Shown piece after piece: positions 44,035 through 52,487 of a stretch of 55,309 nt of DNA. The notes under the pieces were generated by a model. The model searched no databases. It had not been told where the DNA came from and saw only the letters and a program-made list of their open reading frames with translations. The DNA is from Lachnospiraceae bacterium. Its GTDB lineage: Bacteria > Bacillota > Clostridia > Lachnospirales > Lachnospiraceae. The stretch is taken from positions 1 to 55,309 of the forward strand of contig JAFLTG010000009.1 in NCBI GenBank assembly GCA_022510545.1. Reading direction: 5' to 3'. The stretch's first letter is position 1; every line of letters starts with the position of its first letter. The position numbers were made by a program, and so were the translations under genes.

Positions 44035-45426
44035 ATGAAGAAGTTTATAAATCGTAAAGCAGAACTGGAAACTTTGTCAAGCGAATACAATAGGAAAGAA
44101 GCCTCTTTTGTTGTTATATACGGGCGACGGCGTATAGGTAAAACCGCCTTAATTAATGAATTTTGTAAAGGAAAAAGGAATGTATTTTTTCTGGTAACAG
44201 AGGAAAATGAAAAGGAAAACAGAGATGCTTTTAAAAATGTAATAGCAGATGTGCTTGATAATAAGCTTTTAAAAGAGGCTGCATTTGAAAGGTGGGAGCC
44301 TGTTTTTGATATAATTGCCGAAGCCGCAGGTTATGAAAATGAACGTCTGATTCTGGTAATAGACGAATTTCAATATCTGGGCAATGCAAACCCGGCTTTT
44401 CCTTCAATATTAATGAGTATATGGGACAGGCAATTGAAAGATAAAAATATTATGCTGGTTTTGTGCGGTTCGCTCGTGCAAATGATGACATCTCAGGTAT
44501 TGAGTTATGACAGCCCGCTGTATGGAAGGCGTACTGCACAAATGAGGATAGGACAGATTTCTTATGAGCATTATAAAGAGTTTATGCCGGATGTGACTGA
44601 TGAAGAACGCCTGCAAAGGTATGCAATTACAGGAGGTGTTCCCAAATATATTGAGCTTTTTCAGGGTGAAGGGGACATTTATGATTTGCTCCGTTCGAAT
44701 ATTATGTCTAGAAATGCCTTTTTATATGCAGAGCCTGAATTTTTACTGCAAAAGGAAGTGACGGAAACGGGAAGTTACTTTTCTATTTTAAAGACAATTG
44801 CAGCCGGCAATCATAAATTAAGCAAGATTGCTACAGTTATGAACGTGAAGCAGACAAGTCTGAGTAAATATCTGAAGATACTTTCAGAGCTGGATATTAT
44901 TGAGCGAGAGGTCCCTGTTACCGAGGAAAATCCGGAAAAGAGCAAGAAAGGGCTTTACTTTATCAAAGATAATTTTATTAAATTCTGGTTTCAGTTTATT
45001 TATCCAAACAAAGGTATATTGGAAAATGATCAGGATGAATTTGTTTTAAGCAAAATCAGAAATCACCTTATTGAAAACCATATCTCATATGTTTATGAAA
45101 ATGTCTGCAGGCAGGAAATGTGGAAATTAAACGGAAAGAGATTTACATTTAACCGCGTCGGAAGATGGTGGGGAACTTCGGATGTGGAAATTGATATAGT
45201 TGCATATGATTCTGTGGGACGGGATATTGCTTTTGGCGAATGTAAATATTCAGCCAATCCCAAGGGTATTGAAGTGCTACGGAATTTACAAGATAAGTCA
45301 TATTATGTAAACTGGAATAAAAATAGCAGAGATGAATACTACGTTTTGTTTAGCAGGTCAGGGTTTACTAAAGAATTGGAAAAATATGCATCAATTAACC
45401 CTAATGTATTGCTTATTACCTGGTAA
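44035..45426 (+). CDS. AAA+-type ATPase with DUF234-like C-terminus
   Basis: A 463-residue protein. Walker A GRRRIGKTAL lies near residue 27 and Walker B LILVIDEFQYLG near 104. Later, SLSKYLKILSELDIIEREVP is a winged-helix segment, and the C-terminus holds a DUF234 nuclease-like domain (SDVEIDIVAYDSVGRDIAFG followed by ECKY). The family is widespread in Archaea and Clostridia and of unknown role. It is unrelated in kind to the glycan genes around it and has its own promoter, so it may be an insertion. ATG 44035 is a conservative start; 43990 is also in frame. Confidence 0.85.
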   Translation: MKKFINRKAELETLSSEYNRKEASFVVIYGRRRIGKTALINEFCKGKRNVFFLVTEENEKENRDAFKNVIADVLDNKLLKEAAFERWEPVFDIIAEAAGYENERLILVIDEFQYLGNANPAFPSILMSIWDRQLKDKNIMLVLCGSLVQMMTSQVLSYDSPLYGRRTAQMRIGQISYEHYKEFMPDVTDEERLQRYAITGGVPKYIELFQGEGDIYDLLRSNIMSRNAFLYAEPEFLLQKEVTETGSYFSILKTIAAGNHKLSKIATVMNVKQTSLSKYLKILSELDIIEREVPVTEENPEKSKKGLYFIKDNFIKFWFQFIYPNKGILENDQDEFVLSKIRNHLIENHISYVYENVCRQEMWKLNGKRFTFNRVGRWWGTSDVEIDIVAYDSVGRDIAFGECKYSANPKGIEVLRNLQDKSYYVNWNKNSRDEYYVLFSRSGFTKELEKYASINPNVLLITW

Positions 45427-45506
45427 TCTGACAGTCAGTTTTTCTGTTTGTTGCAAAATTTACTGGCTATATGGGCAGAAAAGTATATAATTCAGGGAGG
45501 TTTGTC

Positions 45507-46559
45507 ATGAACACATATCAACAAGACCTAAAAGAATATATAACCCATAATCTACCATGGGACAAACTCTTCGGCAAGACTATCCTAATTTCCGGAGCCA
45601 CCGGTATGCTCGGCAAATGTATCATCGACCTCATAATGGAATACAACCATACACAGAACAATTCTGACACACGTGTCACAATCCATGCCTTAAGCCGCAA
45701 TCCCGAAACTGCAAGCAAGCGCCTTGAGCAGCACTGGAATGATGAAAACTTTTTCTATACATCCTGCGATGTCAACACAGATATCCCTATAGACGTTTCA
45801 GCAGATTACATTATCCATGCCGCAAGCAACACCCACCCCTTGCAGTACTCCAATGACCCCATCGGAACAATCACCTCCAATGTAATAGGAACCAAAAACC
45901 TGTTGGATTATGCGGTTTCACATAATACAGAACGATTCTGTTTCTTATCCTCAGTTGAAATATACGGAGAAAACCGTGGCGATACCGATAAATTCGATGA
46001 AACCTATCTCGGCTATATCGACTGCAATACCTTAAGAGCAGGCTATCCGGAAAGTAAACGTCTGGGAGAAGCACTGTGTAACGCATATTACCAGACTAAT
46101 AAGCTGGATTTTGTTATCCCGCGCCTCAGCAGAATATATGGCCCCACTATGCTCCCCACAGACTCCAAAGCCATAGCTCAGTTTATTAAAAAAGCGGCAG
46201 CAGGAGAAGACATCATACTTAAAAGTGCCGGCAATCAACTATATTCCTACACCTACGTATTAGACGCTGCAATGGCAGTTCTTATAACATTATTAAAGGG
46301 AAATTGTACAGAAGCCTATAATATCTCAGATACGGACTCAGAAGTAACACTCAGACAGATAACAGAATGGCTCGCCGAAGATAATAACGTAAAAGTCACC
46401 TTCGAAATACCAGACTCAATAGAACAAGCAGGCTATTCCACCGCCACCAAAGCCCTGCTTGACACAGCGAAAATATCAGCATTAGGCTGGCTGTCACAGA
46501 TACACATGCGAGAAGGCCTTAAAAAGACCGTGCAGAGTTTAAAAAGTGAGACTGAATAG
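45507..46559 (+). CDS. NAD-dependent epimerase/dehydratase
   Basis: A 350-residue extended SDR. KTILISGATGMLGKCIIDLI holds the dinucleotide loop, YIIHAASNTHPLQYSNDPIG and FCFLSSVEIYGENRGDTDKF the active-site region, YPESKRLGEALCNAYYQ the YxxxK, and VPRLSRIYGPTML the substrate loop. It resembles UDP-glucuronate decarboxylase or dTDP-glucose 4,6-dehydratase relatives. GGGAGG precedes ATG 45507. Substrate not certain. Confidence 0.82.
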   Translation: MNTYQQDLKEYITHNLPWDKLFGKTILISGATGMLGKCIIDLIMEYNHTQNNSDTRVTIHALSRNPETASKRLEQHWNDENFFYTSCDVNTDIPIDVSADYIIHAASNTHPLQYSNDPIGTITSNVIGTKNLLDYAVSHNTERFCFLSSVEIYGENRGDTDKFDETYLGYIDCNTLRAGYPESKRLGEALCNAYYQTNKLDFVIPRLSRIYGPTMLPTDSKAIAQFIKKAAAGEDIILKSAGNQLYSYTYVLDAAMAVLITLLKGNCTEAYNISDTDSEVTLRQITEWLAEDNNVKVTFEIPDSIEQAGYSTATKALLDTAKISALGWLSQIHMREGLKKTVQSLKSETE

Positions 46560-46597
46560 GTGATACGGAGAAGACACATACACTACGAGCAGCCAAA

Positions 46598-46638
46598 GGA
46601 TGAGAGGGCATATGTTACTCTATCAGGCCCTCTCATCC
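46598..46638. terminator. Stem-loop between convergent genes
   Basis: A perfect 12-bp stem, GGATGAGAGGGC at 46598-46609 with GCCCTCTCATCC at 46627-46638, and a 17-base loop. It lies between the stop of 45507 and the convergent gene 46656. No clear T-run follows on either strand, so terminator function is likely but not proven. Confidence 0.65.
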
Positions 46639-46655
46639 GTCCCCTTCCGGATTAA

Positions 46656-47768
46656 TTACTCTATCTCCCTCAGCCGCGCCACTGCCGGCTCAAACGCCCC
46701 GCATTTCATATAATACTCCCGCGCCTCCTTAAGATGCCCGGTACATTCGTATATAACCCCGATATTATAATTAGCCCTGTACCCATTAATCCCCTCCACC
46801 GCAAACCTCTCCATAGCAGTGGCCTTCTCAAACTCCCCAACAGCCTCATCAAACAACCCATTGTTCATATAAATAAGCCCCATAAGAAATACAAAGTCCG
46901 CCCTGACCGCAAACTCATCATATATATTCAGAAGCTGCAACGCCTTTTCATTCATTTTAAGCTCTAACAGGCAGTATCCATACGATTCAACCATAGTCTG
47001 AACATAAGTCTGACTCGGGTCAACATCCATAGAAAGTCCCAGATCAAACCATTTATAGGCTTCAGAATAATTCTTAAGCCTCATACAGCTTTGCCCCAGC
47101 TGATAATAGATGTATGAATCAGGTCCGTTGTTTTCAAGCTCTTTTTCAAGCAGTTCAATGTTACGCAGACATTTTATGCGCATTTCATCCTCAGAACCGT
47201 CGTATCCGACATGGAGAACAGTAATTGGAGCTTCATACACCTGCTTTAGAGAATAGGAAGAAACCGGATTAATGTAAGAACTATGCATTTCCTGAACATT
47301 AGAGGATGCATCTATATACTCAATCTGTTCATGTATCGCTCCCACGAAGTGAAAATACTTTCTGTTAAAAAAGCGGCTGACGCGTATATTTTCAATAGAG
47401 GACTGCCCGCCTTGAGTAAAGCGGTTACGGATTAGGATTTGTCCGGCGGCATCAGGCTTTTGTTGCATCAAAGCCGAAAGCGATGTTTCATCAATGGCCT
47501 CAATATATTCATCGCAGTCTATGCTCAGAATCCAGTCATTGGAAGCCTTTGAGAGTGCAAAGTTCCTGGCGGCGCCAAAATCGTTTATCCAGTCGAAGTG
47601 ATATATCTTATCGGTATATTTTGAAGCAATCTCCACAGTTGCATCTGTAGAGCCGGTATCTGCCAAAACTATCTCATAATGGTAGAGTTTTAATCTCTTT
47701 AGGCATTCTTCTATATGCTTTTCTTCATTTTTTGCAATTATGCATACGGAAATAGGGAGCCCTGTCAT
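46656..47768 (-). CDS. GT2 glycosyltransferase with TPR C-terminus
   Basis: A 370-residue protein on the minus strand: SVCIIAKNEEKHIEECLKRL, VLADTGSTDATVEIASKYTD and WILSIDCDEYIEAID form the GT2 domain, with KIYHFDWINDFGAARNFALS as the usual spacer. From about 210, helical repeats such as SYIYYQLGQSCMRLKNYSEA and YKWFDLGLSMD are tetratricopeptide-like. It overlaps 47765 (ATGA) and is a close paralog of it. The group occurs near peptide and surface glycan clusters. It may act on a protein substrate. Confidence 0.85.
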   Translation of the reverse strand: MTGLPISVCIIAKNEEKHIEECLKRLKLYHYEIVLADTGSTDATVEIASKYTDKIYHFDWINDFGAARNFALSKASNDWILSIDCDEYIEAIDETSLSALMQQKPDAAGQILIRNRFTQGGQSSIENIRVSRFFNRKYFHFVGAIHEQIEYIDASSNVQEMHSSYINPVSSYSLKQVYEAPITVLHVGYDGSEDEMRIKCLRNIELLEKELENNGPDSYIYYQLGQSCMRLKNYSEAYKWFDLGLSMDVDPSQTYVQTMVESYGYCLLELKMNEKALQLLNIYDEFAVRADFVFLMGLIYMNNGLFDEAVGEFEKATAMERFAVEGINGYRANYNIGVIYECTGHLKEAREYYMKCGAFEPAVARLREIE

Positions 47769-48811
47769 AATTCTTTCACTCTCCTGGCTGCATTATTAAA
47801 GTCGCCGCATTTTAAATAATATTCCTTAGCCTTATCTTTCTGATCCATCATTTCATATATATAGCCTATGTTATAGTAAGCGCGATAGCTGTTAACGCCC
47901 TTGCGGGAATAGGTATCAAGGGTAGTGGCCTTGGTAAATTCCCTGAGGGCATCTTCGAGCATATTCTTTTTCAGATAAATTATGCCCATGAGATAGACAA
48001 AGTCTGCCCTGTTGGAAAAAAGGTCATATTTATCCTGCAGTGCAAGTGCGGCATCATATTTGGCAAGTTCAACCAGGCAGTATCCGTAGGTTTCGGTCAT
48101 GCTCTGCACAAAGGCGTAGCTCGGGTCAGCGTTTAGCTCCAGACCGAGTTTGAAATAGTTAGCTGCTTTTTCCAGGTCATATAATGAGATATAATTCTGC
48201 CCAAGTTGGTAGTATATATAAGGATTGGCGCCTTTTACTTCCAGATCACGCAGCAGCATCTCCAGATTACGGGTGGCACGCATACGTTTGTCGGATTCTG
48301 ATACATAGCCTTCGTGATAGAAGGTTAGTGGAATCGAAAAGGTTTCCGGTTCATTACCATCCAGCGTGGTCACCTGTTCGTGGATACTGCCTTCATAATG
48401 ACAGTAGCGGCGGTTAAAAAGTCTGCCGATGCGTTCTGTCATAATGGAACGTACGCCCTGAATGATGTAAGGGTTGTTGCGTACGATCATGCCCACTGAT
48501 TTTATATTGTCTTTTAATATAGTTTCAATACCAATAAGATTGATGTTTTCAAGATATTCGTCGCAGTCAATGATCAAAACCCAGTCATTGGATGCCTTTT
48601 CTATGGAATAGTTTCTTGCTGCACTGAAATCATGGCACCAGTCAAAGTGATAGACCTTGTCGGTATATTTTCTGGCGGTTTCCACAGTCCTGTCAACGGA
48701 ACCTGTATCGACCACTACAATTTCAAATTTGCAGGGACGAAGTCTCTTTAAACATTCTTCGATGTGGATGTCTTCATTTTTTGCAATCATACAAACTGTA
48801 ATAGGTAACAT
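47765..48811 (-). CDS. GT2 glycosyltransferase with TPR C-terminus (paralog)
   Basis: A 348-residue minus-strand protein with TVCMIAKNEDIHIEECLKRL, VVVDTGSVDRTVETARKYTD, VYHFDWCHDFSAARNYSIEK and VLIIDCDEYLENIN, then TPR-like repeats (PYIYYQLGQNYISLYDLEKA, AYYNIGYIYEMMDQKDKAKE). It is the first of the pair, upstream of 46656. The TPR part probably docks a protein partner or acceptor. Both are tied by sequence to multi-copy glycosyltransferases. Confidence 0.85.
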   Translation of the reverse strand: MLPITVCMIAKNEDIHIEECLKRLRPCKFEIVVVDTGSVDRTVETARKYTDKVYHFDWCHDFSAARNYSIEKASNDWVLIIDCDEYLENINLIGIETILKDNIKSVGMIVRNNPYIIQGVRSIMTERIGRLFNRRYCHYEGSIHEQVTTLDGNEPETFSIPLTFYHEGYVSESDKRMRATRNLEMLLRDLEVKGANPYIYYQLGQNYISLYDLEKAANYFKLGLELNADPSYAFVQSMTETYGYCLVELAKYDAALALQDKYDLFSNRADFVYLMGIIYLKKNMLEDALREFTKATTLDTYSRKGVNSYRAYYNIGYIYEMMDQKDKAKEYYLKCGDFNNAARRVKEL

Positions 48812-49188
48812 ATAACTGAGCCTTTCTAATCTGATTAAAAAAATATTTTAAGTAAAGTCTATGGATATATTTTATCATTTTCTTCCGGCTGCGACAATAA
48901 TGATGTTATACCATGAATATTTGTAAATAAAAATGATATATTTATAGACTTTTTGCACAATAAATGTATATTTTTTGCGGATATTTTAACTAAATTTACG
49001 AAATTACGTTAAACCACTACAATTGGTGGTTCCTTTTCTCAGATATTTATGTTAGAGTAATAGTATCACTATTAATGAATATCAGAATGGGAGTCTGCAC
49101 TCTAAATTTAATTAACGTATCCGGATTATAATTTTTAAATCGCAGACTTCATTTTGATGAGGCATGCACAGAAAAGGAGGGACTGCCT
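48812..49188 (+). other. Divergent intergenic region
   Basis: A 377-base AT-rich gap between the minus-strand GT2-TPR pair and the plus-strand XRE gene. It must hold both promoters. A 17-bp near-palindrome (49058-49074) and a weak hairpin AACCAC/GTGGTT (49012-49031) are visible. No ORF or RNA gene is seen. Confidence 0.55.
49058..49074. promoter_or_regulatory. Near-palindrome, possible XRE operator
   Basis: TAATAGTATCACTATTA has 7-base arms around ATC. It lies about 115 bases upstream of the XRE-type gene, where an autoregulatory operator could sit. Function is inferred. Confidence 0.45.
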
Positions 49189-49527
49189 ATGACCAAAGCA
49201 GAAGTTTTAAAAGCAGAGATCTTATCACAGTACAAGAGTGTAAGACAATTTGCAATCGAAATGGAAATTCCGTATTCTACACTTGTGACAGCTCTGGATC
49301 GCGGCATCGAAGGAATGGCCTATGGAACAGTCATCAAAATTTGCGACAAATTAAGTTTGAATCCTGTTGATTTTGCTCCATTGGATAAGAAGAGTCCGCT
49401 TGGAAGCAAGATTTTAGAGAACAGAGTGATGGAGTACTATGTTAAACTGAACAAGACAGGTCGTAAGAAAGCATTAGAGCTTATGGAAGACTATGCGCAG
49501 TTAGACAAGTATCAGGCAGTAGATTAG
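49189..49527 (+). CDS. Small XRE-type helix-turn-helix regulator
   Basis: A 112-residue protein. SVRQFAIEMEIPYSTLVTAL is a helix-turn-helix, then VIKICDKLSLNPVDFAPLDK completes the Cro/CI-like fold, and the last third (VMEYYVKLNKTGRKKALELM) is a helical dimerisation or partner part. AAGGAGGG precedes the ATG. It is 14 bases from glf, so it may control UDP-galactofuranose supply or the divergent pair. Confidence 0.75.
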   Translation: MTKAEVLKAEILSQYKSVRQFAIEMEIPYSTLVTALDRGIEGMAYGTVIKICDKLSLNPVDFAPLDKKSPLGSKILENRVMEYYVKLNKTGRKKALELMEDYAQLDKYQAVD

Positions 49528-49541
49528 AGGACGAGCATAAA

Positions 49542-50687
49542 ATGAATTATGATTATTTAATCGTTGGTTCCGGTTTATTTGGCGCCGTATTTGCTTACGA
49601 GATGAAAAGAAGGGGCAAAAAGGTTCTTGTGATTGATAAGCGAGATCATATTGCAGGAAATATATATACAGAATCGCTCCTGAGCATAAACGTACACAAA
49701 TACGGCGCCCATATATTTCATACATCAGATAAGAAGATGTGGAATTATGTAAACCAATTTGCAGAATTTAATAATTACATTAATTCACCAATTGCAAGGT
49801 ATCACGAAGAGCTGTATAATCTGCCTTTTAATATGAACACTTTTAGTAAAATGTGGGGAGTTGTTACTCCTGCACAGGCTAAAGCGGAGATTGCCAGGCA
49901 GATAGAAGAGCTGCATATTGATGAGCCTAAGAATCTGGAAGAACAGGCGTTGTCGCTTGCGGGGCGTGATGTATATGAGAAGCTGGTAAAAGGCTACACT
50001 GAGAAACAGTGGGGACGTGACTGTCGTGAATTGCCGGCGTTTATCATCAAAAGACTGCCGCTTCGTTTTACCTATGACAATAACTATTTTAATGACACGT
50101 ATCAGGGAATTCCAATCGGAGGCTATACAGGTATTGTGGAAAAGCTTCTTGAAGGTGTTGAAGTAAAAACAGGCGTGTCATATCAGGAATTTATACTTAC
50201 TGACCGACCGGATGCGGATACAGAGTTTTGTGACAGGTCGGGAAATGCCTATAACAAAGTGTTGTATACGGGAATGATTGACGAGTATTTTAATTATTGT
50301 CTGGGATATCTGGAGTATAGAAGTGTCAGATTTGAACAGGAGGAAATGCCTGATTGTGATAATTTTCAAGGCAATGCCGTTGTTAATTATACTGACAGGG
50401 AGACGCCTTATACCAGAATCATCGAGCATAAACATTTTGAGTTTGGAAAGCAGCCGGGAACAGTAATAAGCAGGGAATATTCAGCAGAATGGAAACCGGG
50501 AGATGAACCTTACTACCCGATAAATGATGACAAGAACAATGCATTATATTCCCAATATGTGAAACTGGCGGATGAACAGCCTAGGGTTCTCTTTGGAGGC
50601 CGGCTGGGGCAGTACAAGTATTATGACATGGATAAGGTTATTGCAGAAGCGCTTAAAATGGTAGAAACGGAAGCAGCCGGGGCATAA
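49542..50687 (+). CDS. glf: UDP-galactopyranose mutase
   Basis: A 381-residue FAD enzyme. YLIVGSGLFGAVFAYEMKRR is the FAD-binding GxGxxG motif, VLVIDKRDHIAGNIYTE the FAD ribose region, YGAHIFHTSDKKMWNYVNQF the substrate-recognition segment, and EKQWGRDCRELPAFIIKRLP the mobile-loop region. It converts UDP-galactopyranose to UDP-galactofuranose. The presence of glf means that galactofuranose can be a constituent of a surface glycan here. Ends at a strong terminator. Confidence 0.93.
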   Translation: MNYDYLIVGSGLFGAVFAYEMKRRGKKVLVIDKRDHIAGNIYTESLLSINVHKYGAHIFHTSDKKMWNYVNQFAEFNNYINSPIARYHEELYNLPFNMNTFSKMWGVVTPAQAKAEIARQIEELHIDEPKNLEEQALSLAGRDVYEKLVKGYTEKQWGRDCRELPAFIIKRLPLRFTYDNNYFNDTYQGIPIGGYTGIVEKLLEGVEVKTGVSYQEFILTDRPDADTEFCDRSGNAYNKVLYTGMIDEYFNYCLGYLEYRSVRFEQEEMPDCDNFQGNAVVNYTDRETPYTRIIEHKHFEFGKQPGTVISREYSAEWKPGDEPYYPINDDKNNALYSQYVKLADEQPRVLFGGRLGQYKYYDMDKVIAEALKMVETEAAGA

Positions 50688-50705
50688 AGCTCCGGCTGTA
50701 TTTTT
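50674..50705 (+). terminator. Rho-independent terminator after glf
   Basis: CAGCCGGGGC at 50674-50683 pairs with GCTCCGGCTG at 50689-50698 (one G-T wobble), loop ATAAA, then TATTTTTA. The stem overlaps the glf stop codon. Confidence 0.85.
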
Positions 50706-50731
50706 ATATAAAAGGTATTTGTACTTTCGTA

Positions 50732-50783
50732 TTGACAAGATTTAATACTTTGATATAATTAAATAAAAAGTTTGAATTTCAAA
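50732..50783 (+). promoter_or_regulatory. Sigma-A promoter with FabT-like operator
   Basis: TTGACA 50732-50737, 16 bases, then TATAAT 50754-50759, with an extended TG at 50751-50752. Downstream, TTTGAATTTCAAA (50771-50783) is a palindrome of the TTTGA-N3-TCAAA type bound by the MarR-family regulator FabT in other Firmicutes. A half-site, ACTTTGA, lies at 50746-50752. The operator call is inference. Confidence 0.7.
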
Positions 50784-50840
50784 GTATTCGACAGTCAAAT
50801 AAAACATATATAGTATATATAAGTTTTGGGAGGTGTCATA

Positions 50841-52454
50841 ATGAATTGGGATGAAGCGGTTCAGGAGTTGGATGAGAGGCGGCGCAGGGCGCTTGCCGGA
50901 GGGGGACGTTCAAGAGTCGAAAAGCAGCATCAGAGCGGTAAGATGACAGCCAGAGAGAGGATAGAAGTGCTGCTTGACAAGGATACTTTTGTGGAAGTGG
51001 ATGGATTCATTGAGTCCAGAATTGACGACTTCGATTTGGATAAAAGACGTGTGCCGGGTGACGGAGTGGTTACCGGCTACGGTGAAATAGACGGAAGACT
51101 TGTATTTGTGTCAAGTGAGGACTTTACAGTGATCGGCGGCACGCTTGGAGAATATCACTCTTTCAAAATCTGCCGTATTCAGGATATGGCAATGCAGATG
51201 AAAGCTCCTTTGATCTGCATCAATGACAGCGGCGGGGCCAGGATTGAAGAGGGTATTTCATCCTTAAGCGGCTACAGCGGTATGTTTCTTCGTCATACTC
51301 AGGCATCGGGTGTGATTCCGCAGATAGCGGTTATACTGGGACCCTGTTCCGGGGGTGCCTGCTATGCACCGGCCATCTGTGACTTTATTTTTATGGTAAA
51401 AGATATTTCCAAGATGTTTATAACAGGTCCTAATGTTGTAAAAACCGTTATTAATGAGGAAGTTTCCGTAGAGGAACTAGGCGGTGCCGATGTTCATGCC
51501 AAGAAAAGCGGAGTTTCACATTTTACTTATGATTCGGAAGGCGAGTGCCTAATGGGAGTGCGCAAGCTCTTATCATATCTTCCAAGCAATAATACCGAGA
51601 GACCGCCGATTGTAAATACCAAAGAAAGACAGAACCATACGGGCAACGGTGTGGGCAGGGTGCTTGACAGGATAGGTGTGACCGATATTTATTCCCGCTC
51701 CAAAGCTTCTAAGATAAGAGATATTGTTCCGGACAATTCCAGACACGCATATGACGTCAAGGAAGTTATAGATTGCATAGTCGATGAGGGCAGTTTTTTT
51801 GAAGTACAAAAAGAGTTTGCAATGAACGGAGTAATAGGCTGGGGCAGAATGGAGGGCAAGGTTGTAGGTTTTGTTGCCAACCAGCCCAACGTAATGGGCG
51901 GTTCATTGGATTATCATGTATCTGATAAAATAGCAAGATTTATACGTTTCTGCGACTGTTTCAATATTCCGCTTGTGACGCTTATAGATGTACCGGCATT
52001 TCTGCCCGGTACTGCACAGGAACACAACGGAATCATCCGCCACGGAGCTAAGATTCTGTTTGCCTATTCAGAAGCAACAGTGCCTAAAGTCTCACTCATT
52101 ATGAGAAAGGCATACGGAGGAGCATACATTGCGATGAATTCCAAGGAAATGGGGGCTGACATAGTCTATGCATGGCCCATTGCAGAAATAGCGGTTATGG
52201 GAGCCGACGGCGCGGTAAACATAGCTTTCAAGAGAAAGATTAAGGCCGCTCCGGACCCCGAAGCAATGAGGCAGCAATGCAAAGAGGAATACGAAGAACG
52301 TTTCCTGAATCCATATGTGGCAGCTGCAAGAGGGTATGTAAATGAAGTAATCAAACCGGAAGAGACCAGAGAGGCGATAATAAAAGCCTTGCATGGCTTA
52401 AAGAATAAACGGGTAGAATTACCTAGGAAGAAACATGGAAATATACCGTTATAA
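50841..52454 (+). CDS. Acyl-CoA carboxylase carboxyltransferase subunit
   Basis: A 537-residue carboxyltransferase of the PccB/MmdA type. KMTARERIEVLLDKDTFVEV, SSEDFTVIGGTLGEYHSFKI, LICINDSGGARIEEGISSL and ILGPCSGGACYAPAICDFIF form the N-terminal crotonase fold; PTLIDVPAFLPGTAQEHNGI-like and MRKAYGGAYIAMNSKEMGAD form the C-terminal half. TTG 50826 is in frame but ATG 50841 follows GGGAGG. Biotin carrier and carboxylase are not in the window. It may be a malonyl/propionyl-CoA carboxylase or a decarboxylase alpha subunit. Confidence 0.88.
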   Translation: MNWDEAVQELDERRRRALAGGGRSRVEKQHQSGKMTARERIEVLLDKDTFVEVDGFIESRIDDFDLDKRRVPGDGVVTGYGEIDGRLVFVSSEDFTVIGGTLGEYHSFKICRIQDMAMQMKAPLICINDSGGARIEEGISSLSGYSGMFLRHTQASGVIPQIAVILGPCSGGACYAPAICDFIFMVKDISKMFITGPNVVKTVINEEVSVEELGGADVHAKKSGVSHFTYDSEGECLMGVRKLLSYLPSNNTERPPIVNTKERQNHTGNGVGRVLDRIGVTDIYSRSKASKIRDIVPDNSRHAYDVKEVIDCIVDEGSFFEVQKEFAMNGVIGWGRMEGKVVGFVANQPNVMGGSLDYHVSDKIARFIRFCDCFNIPLVTLIDVPAFLPGTAQEHNGIIRHGAKILFAYSEATVPKVSLIMRKAYGGAYIAMNSKEMGADIVYAWPIAEIAVMGADGAVNIAFKRKIKAAPDPEAMRQQCKEEYEERFLNPYVAAARGYVNEVIKPEETREAIIKALHGLKNKRVELPRKKHGNIPL

Positions 52455-52487
52455 AAAATAAAAACCCCTAAGGGGTTTTTATTTTTT
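52453..52487. terminator. Bidirectional terminator overlapping two stop codons
   Basis: A perfect 16-bp stem (52453-52468 with 52472-52487, CCCC/GGGG core plus A/T arms), loop TAA. The T-rich arms serve either direction. It overlaps the stop codons of the carboxyltransferase (plus strand) and the FliD-like gene (minus strand). Confidence 0.9.
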
